Assembly (NCBI RefSeq): GCF_039524395.1
Contig: NZ_BAAAGO010000016.1
Length of the DNA: 64,000 nt
Strand: one strand, 5' to 3'
Source of the DNA: Micropruina glycogenica
GTDB taxonomy: Bacteria; Actinomycetota; Actinomycetes; Propionibacteriales; Propionibacteriaceae
The position numbers and the translations under genes are program-made. Shown piece by piece: positions 57,319 through 64,000 of the stretch (position 1 is the stretch's first letter; each line of letters begins with the position of its first letter). Under the pieces are notes generated by a model. It saw only the letters and a program-made list of their open reading frames with translations, was not told the origin of the DNA and made no database searches.

Positions 57319-57362
57319 GCCCTAACCCCACGACGTGGACGGCGCGAGTCGTCCATGCTCTC

Positions 57363-57402
57363 GAACCCCTTGACCGCGACCACGATCGCGGTGGAGGGGT
57401 TC
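57363..57402. terminator. Bidirectional terminator-like hairpin
   Basis: Arms 57363-57378 and 57387-57402 (GAACCCCTTGACCGCG with CGCGGTGGAGGGGTTC) pair with two central mismatches around an 8-nt loop. It lies between the convergent 63-aa gene and the DUF255 gene, whose last codon is at 57409. No long U-tract follows on either side, as is usual in high-GC actinobacteria. Confidence 0.7.
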
Positions 57403-57408
57403 AATCGT

Positions 57409-59601
<2,193 letters not shown>

Positions 59602-59963
59602 TACGTGTCACTCCTGTGGATGGTGGCGAACCGATTGATCAATGGTGCGTTCGCTGCGCCGATGCGTGGCCCCGTGCTCGGCGGATATCGCTCCCCTAGC
59701 CTAGGCGAGTTTGCCGAAGCGGTGTGATGCGCTGTTCCTGACCCCTAGTCGCGAGACGGCCGAGACCAGGACTGCACACAAGAAGTGGATCTGACCACCT
59801 CAGACGGGGGTCGGATCAACACCCTCTTTGACGCGGCCGCCGGGTCGTGCCGCACAATCAGACCCGGCCGCAGGTACGACTCCCTCCGCGTCCTGACGCC
59901 GCATTCGAACCGCGTGCGCACATGCTGACCAAGGCCGATCCCCCGGGAGAGACCCCCTCACCG
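59602..59963. other. 362-nt spacer without a supported gene
   Basis: This stretch between the DUF255 gene start and the small membrane protein end has no convincing reading frame. Visible features are the palindrome CCTAG-C-CTAGG (about 59694-59704) and GATCTGACC ... GGTCGGATC (about 59789-59817). It is a promoter region for the DUF255 gene and possibly a terminator for the gene to its right. Confidence 0.5.
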
Positions 59964-60137
59964 TCAGGTGTTCGATCGCTGATCGGACGTGTCGTCGGAC
60001 TTCTCAGGGTCGTCGGGCACCGTGATCTTGCCCATCTCGTGCCGCATGCTGCGGTACAGCACGTACATCACCACGCCCAACCCCAGCACCATCACCAGGG
60101 GGAACCAACTGGCGTCCGCTAGATCGAGTAAGACCAT
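59964..60137 (-). CDS. Small membrane protein (57 aa), Rv1083-like position
   Basis: MVLLDLADASWFPLVMVLGL, then GVVMYVLYRSMRHEMGKITV, then an acidic tail. One membrane helix spans about residues 12-30. Its start (ATG 60137) lies inside the end of mca (60119), a 19-nt overlap, which suggests translational coupling. In M. tuberculosis the mca homologue Rv1082 is followed by the small membrane protein Rv1083, so the call rests on synteny as well as on the helix. Confidence 0.75.
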   Translation of the reverse strand: MVLLDLADASWFPLVMVLGLGVVMYVLYRSMRHEMGKITVPDDPEKSDDTSDQRSNT

Positions 60138-61054
60138 GTGTCGAGCGTAACCGGGGTTCGGGTGTCGATGCCCGCGAACAGGTCGTCCTCGGGCAGAGTG
60201 ACCGGCACCATCGACTTGGCAAGCTGGTAGTCCTCGGTGGGCCAGCCGGCCTGCTGAATGGCCATCGGCACCGCAAACCAGAACCCGTCGGGGTCGATCT
60301 GCGTGGCGTGCGCCCGCAACGCATGGTCGCGCAGCGGAAAGTACTCGCCACAAGGCACGAAGGTGGTCAGCCGGGCTGTCACGTCGTCACGTTCCCAGTT
60401 CTGCAGCCACTCGGCGTACGGGCTTTCGAGCCCCTGGGCGTGCATCAGTTCGTCGAGCTTCGCCAGCCGTCCGCGATGAAAGTTCATGTGGTAGTAGACC
60501 TTCTGCACCTGCCAGGCGGGGCCGTGCTCGGGCCAGGCGTCGGGGTCGCCGGCCGCATCGACCGCGGCCATCGAGATCTTGTGGCACATGATGTGGTCGG
60601 GGTGCGGGTAGCCCCCGTTCTCGTCATAGGTGGTGAGCACGTGCGGCCTGAACTCGCGAATCACCTTGACCAGGGGGCCCGCAGCCTCGTCGGGGTCCAT
60701 CAGGCCGAAGCAGCCCTCGGGCAGGGGCGGCAGCGGATCACCCTCGGGCAGGCCGGAGTCGACGAAGCCGAGCCACGTCTGCTCGATGCCCAGAATCGTC
60801 TTCGCCCGGGCCATCTCGGCGTTGCGCAGAGTGGTCATGTTGGCCCAGTTCTCGGGCGTGTCCATGCGCGGGTTCAGAATCGAGCCACGCTCGCCGCCCG
60901 TGCAGGTGGCCACCAGCACCTGGACGCCCTGCGCCACGTACTTCGCGGTGGTCGCCGCCCCCTTGGACGACTCGTCGTCGGGGTGGGCGTGTACGGCCAG
61001 CAGGCGCAACGGCTCGCCCGCGGCGTCCACTCGCATCATGCTGGTCTCAGGCAT
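60119..61054 (-). CDS. mca: Mycothiol conjugate amidase Mca
   Basis: A ~311-residue zinc amidase that cleaves mycothiol S-conjugates to a mercapturate for export, part of actinobacterial detoxification. Zinc ligands are in LLAVHAHPDDESSKGAATTA and GGYPHPDHIMCHKISM. VQVLVATCTGGERGSILNPR and WLGFVDSGLPEGDP support Mca over the deacetylase MshB, as does its synteny with greA and DUF4307. The ATG at 61054 (MPETSMMRVDAAGE) is a reasonable start; upstream and downstream Met codons cannot be excluded. Leader is very short. Confidence 0.92.
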   Translation of the reverse strand: MPETSMMRVDAAGEPLRLLAVHAHPDDESSKGAATTAKYVAQGVQVLVATCTGGERGSILNPRMDTPENWANMTTLRNAEMARAKTILGIEQTWLGFVDSGLPEGDPLPPLPEGCFGLMDPDEAAGPLVKVIREFRPHVLTTYDENGGYPHPDHIMCHKISMAAVDAAGDPDAWPEHGPAWQVQKVYYHMNFHRGRLAKLDELMHAQGLESPYAEWLQNWERDDVTARLTTFVPCGEYFPLRDHALRAHATQIDPDGFWFAVPMAIQQAGWPTEDYQLAKSMVPVTLPEDDLFAGIDTRTPVTLDTWSYSI

Positions 61055-61126
61055 GGGCGCCATTGTGCCCACCGGCTCAAACCGATGGCGGCCGCTTCCA
61101 CCGGCCGGACGGGGCAGAATGACAGG

Positions 61127-61531
61127 GTGACCATCACCGAGGCCGACCGCGAGCGCGTCCGTCGGCGGTACCCGAAACAGCGGTTTTCGCCCGCCGTACT
61201 GGCCGTACTGGGGCTGGTGGTGCTGGCGTTGGTCGCCTACGTGGTGTGGGTGGCGACGAGTCGGGCCAACCCGCAGGTGAGCGGACGCATCGACACCTTT
61301 GCCGTGGTGAGCGACAACGAGATGACCGCCACGTTGACGGTCGACCGGCCCGACCCGTCCGTGGCTGCCAAGTGCTTCGTGATCGTGCAGGCGGTGACCT
61401 ACGACCGGGTGGGGGAGCTCTGGGTGCAGGTGCCGCCGGGCACCGAGCGACTGACCACGGTGCCGGTGAGCGTGCGCACCTTCAAACGCGGCACGGCGAT
61501 CACCGTGGAGTCGTGCGGCCCGGCGACCTGA
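61127..61531 (+). CDS. DUF4307 membrane protein
   Basis: A 134-residue protein with one helix at about residues 21-42 (SPAVLAVLGLVVLALVAYVV) and an extracytoplasmic beta-sandwich-like domain (FAVVSDNEMTATLTVDRPDP, KCFVIVQAVTYDRVGELWVQ, VESCGPAT). The pair of Cys residues probably forms a disulfide. It matches DUF4307 and Rv1081c by position, between mca and greA. GTG 61127 with AGGG upstream. Function unknown. Confidence 0.87.
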   Translation: MTITEADRERVRRRYPKQRFSPAVLAVLGLVVLALVAYVVWVATSRANPQVSGRIDTFAVVSDNEMTATLTVDRPDPSVAAKCFVIVQAVTYDRVGELWVQVPPGTERLTTVPVSVRTFKRGTAITVESCGPAT

Positions 61532-61601
61532 CCGAGGTCGAAACGTCTCGATGAGTTCGCGTATTAGCCGTTGACCGGTGGCTTCGGGCTAAGCTCGTCC
61601 G

Positions 61602-62114
61602 ATGGCTGACGAGCATATTGACACCATCTGGCTGACCCAGGAGGCGTACGACGCTGCCAGCGCTGAGCTGGAGTTGCTGAAGGGCGAGGGTCGGGCGACC
61701 GTGACGGCGAAGATCGCGCGCGCCCGCGACGAGGGCGACCTGAGCGAGAACGCGGGCTACCACGCAGCGCGTGACGAGCAGGGGCAGCAGGAGCTGCGCA
61801 TTCGCCAGCTCGAATCGATGCTGCGCAACGCTCAGGTGGGCGAGGCGCCCGAGGGCGACGTTCACGAGGTGGCTCCCGGCTGCAAGGTGACCATCGCCTA
61901 CGACGACGACCCCGACGACACCGACACGTTTCTACTCGGCTCGCGCGAGTTGATGGCTTTGGCCGACTCGACCGACATCGAGGTGTTCTCGCCGCAGTCC
62001 CCCTTGGGTGCCGCGATCACCGGCGCGAAGGTGGGCGACACGGTGACCTACACCGCGCCCAACGGCAACCCGATCGAGGTCACGGTGTTGGCCGTGGAGG
62101 CGTACAAAGGCTGA
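61602..62114 (+). CDS. greA: Transcription elongation factor GreA
   Basis: A 170-residue GreA. The N-terminal coiled coil (LTQEAYDAASAELELLKGEG, then RARDEGDLSENAGYHAARDE, with the DLSEN acidic tip) inserts into the RNA polymerase channel to trigger transcript cleavage. The C-terminal FKBP-like domain ends VGDTVTYTAPNGNPIEVTVL. ATG 61602. The stop is 10 nt before a 13-copy minisatellite. It is the last gene of the block conserved with M. tuberculosis Rv1080c-Rv1086. Confidence 0.93.
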   Translation: MADEHIDTIWLTQEAYDAASAELELLKGEGRATVTAKIARARDEGDLSENAGYHAARDEQGQQELRIRQLESMLRNAQVGEAPEGDVHEVAPGCKVTIAYDDDPDDTDTFLLGSRELMALADSTDIEVFSPQSPLGAAITGAKVGDTVTYTAPNGNPIEVTVLAVEAYKG

Positions 62115-62123
62115 CGGGCGACC

Positions 62124-62480
62124 CGGGACGGTTCTCCAACCAGTAAGGGGACGGTTCTCCAACCAGTCAGGGGACGGTTCTCCAACCAGACAGGGGACGG
62201 TTCTCCAACCAGACAGGGGACGGTTCTCCAACCAGTCAGGGGACGGTTCTCCAACCAGACAGGGGACGGTTCTCCAACCAGACAGGGGACGGTTCTCCAA
62301 CCAGACAGGGGACGGTTCTCCAACCAGACAGGGGACGGTTCTCCAACCAGACAGGGGACGGTTCTCCAACCAGACAGGGGACGGTTCTCCAACCAGACAG
62401 GGGACGGTTCTCCAACCAGTCAGAGAACCGTCCCCCAGCTGGCTGGAGAACCGTCCCCTGACCACGAAGAACCGTCCCCG
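62124..62480. repeat. 23-bp minisatellite, 13 direct plus 3 inverted copies
   Basis: Unit GGGGACGGTTCTCCAACCAG plus ACA/TCA/TAA, period 23, with copies starting at about 62124, 62147, 62170, 62193, 62216, 62239, 62262, 62285, 62308, 62331, 62354, 62377 and 62400. Three inverted cores (GAGAACCGTCCCC-type) follow at about 62423, 62446 and 62467. Only the three bases after CAG vary, between ACA, TCA and TAA. It lies between greA and the end of the DUF2089 gene. No variable spacers, so not CRISPR. Confidence 0.95.
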
Positions 62481-62510
62481 GGTCGGATTCAGAGCACGGT
62501 CCCTTACTGC

Positions 62511-62930
62511 TCAGGGCAGTTGGGCCAACAGTGCCGCCGCCTTCTCGGGGCTGAGGGTGCCCGCAGAGACCTGCGCCAACACCTGCTCCCTGGCGTCGGA
62601 CGTCCCGGTCGCTGACGTCGCTGCGTCGGCCGGTGCCTCGTCGCCCGCCAGGCCGAGCTTGACCAGCAGATCGGTGAACCGCGCCCGCGCCGTGGGGTAC
62701 GAGACGCCCAGGTGCTTTTCGACCTCGCGCAGATTGCCGCGCGAGCTGAGAAACACCTGCAGCAGTTCGAGCTCTTTGGCGTCCAGGGCGCAGTAGTCGC
62801 AGCGGGCGAAATGGCCCGACAACTCCGTGCCGCAGCCGGGGCAGCCCAGTCGGCTGGTGACCAGTTCGTCGCCGCACACCGGGCAGTCGACCGGCGGACG
62901 ATGCCCGGCGCTGCGATGCCCGCCGGTCAT
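62511..62930 (-). CDS. DUF2089-family zinc-ribbon/HTH protein
   Basis: A 139-residue protein. A zinc ribbon (CPVCGDELVTSRLGCPGCGT, then a second CxxC in FARCDYCALDAKEL) precedes a helix-turn-helix-like region LQVFLSSRGNLREVEKHLGV and SYPTARARFTDLLVKLGL, typical of DUF2089. It is probably a regulator. The C-terminal part ends SAGTLSPEKAAALLAQLP, similar to the SHOCT-like end of the neighbour's N-terminus. Its ATG overlaps the stop of the upstream gene (ATGA), so the two are co-translated. Confidence 0.88.
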   Translation of the reverse strand: MTGGHRSAGHRPPVDCPVCGDELVTSRLGCPGCGTELSGHFARCDYCALDAKELELLQVFLSSRGNLREVEKHLGVSYPTARARFTDLLVKLGLAGDEAPADAATSATGTSDAREQVLAQVSAGTLSPEKAAALLAQLP

Positions 62931-63799
62931 CGCAGGTCGGCCTTGATGGTGGCCCAGCCCATCACCACGCCCACATCGAGCCGCGCTGCGCCGCTACCCA
63001 GCACCACCTCGTCGACGTGATCGTTGTCGGCGCCCACCCAGCTCACCTTGCCCAACTGGACGTCGGTGCGCACCGTCACGCTCGACCGGTCGCCCAGCTC
63101 GATGTCGAGTGAGCCCGACTCGCAGCGAATGCGCGACCGTCCGGTGGCGAGGTCGCCCCGAATCGTCGCGGACCCCGCCTGCACCAGCACGTCGTTGGCT
63201 TCGGCCACCCGATCGAGCGTCGCACCCCCCGCGGTGACCCGGATCTTGCCCAGGAACGGCACGCCTTCGGTGGTCAGAGCCCCCGCGGTCACCTCGGCGT
63301 CGACGGCGATGCTGGGGTTCACGCGCACGAGCAGTTCTTTGCCCAGCCCGATCGAGCGCAGGTCGTCGAAACTGCGCGGCGGCCTCAGCACGAAGCCGTC
63401 GAAGCTGGGGCCGATGTCGCCGTCGCTGGTCACCTCGAGCACCGAGCCGGTGCGGCGCAGCACATGCGGGCCGTCCACCGACGCGGTCGCCACCGAGCCG
63501 TCGCCCACGATGCGCACCCGGCGGGCCACGGCGCGCACACTCACCCGGTCGACGCCCTTCGCACCCGTCGCCCGGCGCGGGCTGGGCGGAACGTCCTCGA
63601 TGAACGGCGGCTGGTTGAACACCCCGGATGCGTGCTGGCCGGGCCGGTCGGCCTCGCCCGCGATTTCGTCGTCACTGGGTTCGGACGTCTGTTCGGCCGC
63701 CGCCTTGAGCGCATCGATGCGTCGGGCGGCCTCGGAGGCGTCGATACGCCCCGCGGCAAGGTCTTCGAGAATCGGCGTGAGATCAGGTTCAGGTGCCAT
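62927..63799 (-). CDS. DUF4097-like beta-helix protein
   Basis: A 290-residue protein. The N-terminal ~40 residues (LTPILEDLAAGRIDASEAAR, RIDALK) form a short SHOCT-like helical motif, followed by a linker. Residues ~90-290 are repetitive beta strands (VSVRAVARRVRIVGDGSVAT, VTAGALTTEGVPFLGKIRVT, IRCESGSLDIELGD) as in DUF4097 putative adhesin/beta-helix proteins. No signal peptide, so it may act inside. It is paired with the DUF2089 gene, a combination known in actinobacteria and Firmicutes. ATG 63799. Confidence 0.85.
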   Translation of the reverse strand: MAPEPDLTPILEDLAAGRIDASEAARRIDALKAAAEQTSEPSDDEIAGEADRPGQHASGVFNQPPFIEDVPPSPRRATGAKGVDRVSVRAVARRVRIVGDGSVATASVDGPHVLRRTGSVLEVTSDGDIGPSFDGFVLRPPRSFDDLRSIGLGKELLVRVNPSIAVDAEVTAGALTTEGVPFLGKIRVTAGGATLDRVAEANDVLVQAGSATIRGDLATGRSRIRCESGSLDIELGDRSSVTVRTDVQLGKVSWVGADNDHVDEVVLGSGAARLDVGVVMGWATIKADLR

Positions 63800-63844
63800 G
63801 CGTCAAATGTAAACGCATGTTTCTAGAATGGAAAGCCTCCGGGC

Positions 63845-64000
63845 TCAGGGCTTTCCCTTATCTTCGGCGCCTGCGACGGGAACGCCGCGCAGCGACCGAA
63901 TGAACGCCAACCCGAACGCCAACACCGGAATCGCGATCACAGCACCGACGATGCCGCCCACCTGAGCACCCACGGCGATGCCGAGCAGCACCGCCAGTGG
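63845..64000 (-). CDS. AI-2E family transporter, C-terminus only
   Basis: Read on the minus strand, the last ~51 codons encode LAVLLGIAVGAQVGGIVGAV-IAIPVLAFGLAFIRSLRG followed by a charged tail VPVAGAEDKGKP and a TGA stop at 63845-63847. The GxxxGG-containing hydrophobic segment and the IxxIxxxR end fit the last helices of AI-2E (YdiK/PerM) transporters. The rest lies outside the window. Divergence from the DUF4097 gene is not seen; both are on the minus strand with a 45-nt gap. Confidence 0.75.
   Translation of the reverse strand, partial: PLAVLLGIAVGAQVGGIVGAVIAIPVLAFGLAFIRSLRGVPVAGAEDKGKP

Noticed and set aside
59847..60122. 91-codon plus-strand frame
   Set aside because: Antisense to the small membrane protein and mca end; no ribosome-binding site and His/Pro-rich composition.
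62124..62480. Possible CRISPR array
   Set aside because: Repeats are contiguous with a 23-bp period and no unique spacers; no cas gene is nearby. It is a minisatellite.

Overview
The window is high-GC actinobacterial chromosome. The mycothiol-pathway hydrolase Mca, a polyphosphate glucokinase, a SigE-type sigma factor, a second ClpP pair with its own XRE regulator, and many GTGA/ATGA gene overlaps all point to Actinobacteria. The gene mix and the style of intergenic palindromes suggest a Propionibacteriaceae-like organism; that last step is inference. I see no rRNA, prophage, transposase or CRISPR array, and one tRNA, Gly(CCC).

Layout. 1-6.3 kb: a LacZ-type beta-galactosidase cut by the window edge, a HAD phosphatase, a TetR regulator, a proline-rich membrane protein, and an ArsR regulator with a frameshifted SRPBCC-YCII partner. 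6.3-11.3 kb: tRNA-Gly, a DUF1707/LiaF-like protein, a bacterial PH-domain pair, galE and ppgK. 11.6-16.6 kb: deoC with two aldehyde dehydrogenase genes (the second lacks its catalytic half), then a sigma factor with a membrane partner. 16.8-24.9 kb: argS, a tyrosinase fused to a peptidoglycan-binding-like domain next to a DUF2182 membrane protein, an aldo/keto reductase, a SanA-like protein, a methyltransferase, moaE and mobA. 25-27.5 kb: two clpP genes, a PopR-like regulator, and a divergent SRPBCC/ArsR pair sharing one perfect palindrome.

27.8-36.4 kb: two adjacent giant genes (1345 and 1538 codons, 3 nt apart) that I cannot assign to a family; this is the best candidate for an undescribed system. 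36.8-49.9 kb: a GyrI-like protein, a patatin-like phospholipase, a DUF1801 protein, a VWA/AAA ATPase pair, a histidine phosphatase with an SCO1664-like kinase-fold protein, moaD-moaA, a NUDIX-NYN fusion, a DoxX protein and a PIN-PhoH protein. 50.3-57.3 kb: a GH31 glucosidase with operator-like palindromes, a short-chain prenyl transferase, a D-2-hydroxyacid dehydrogenase, hemolysin III and a LacI regulator. 57.4-64 kb: a DUF255 protein, a small membrane protein, mca, a DUF4307 protein, greA, a DUF2089/DUF4097 pair and the end of an AI-2E family transporter. The stretch from uppS to greA matches the order of Mycobacterium tuberculosis Rv1086 back to Rv1080c, with a few insertions.

Intergenic DNA is packed with several families of short palindromes and minisatellites: GATCCCGGCG-N-CGCCGGGATGAC; a GGGGACGGTT core, which also forms two 23-bp-period tandem arrays; a 68-bp double hairpin that supplies stop codons; and GGTTGAGCTTGTCGAAACC. 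One 24-bp palindrome sits in frame inside the DUF255 gene, with an empty site beside it.
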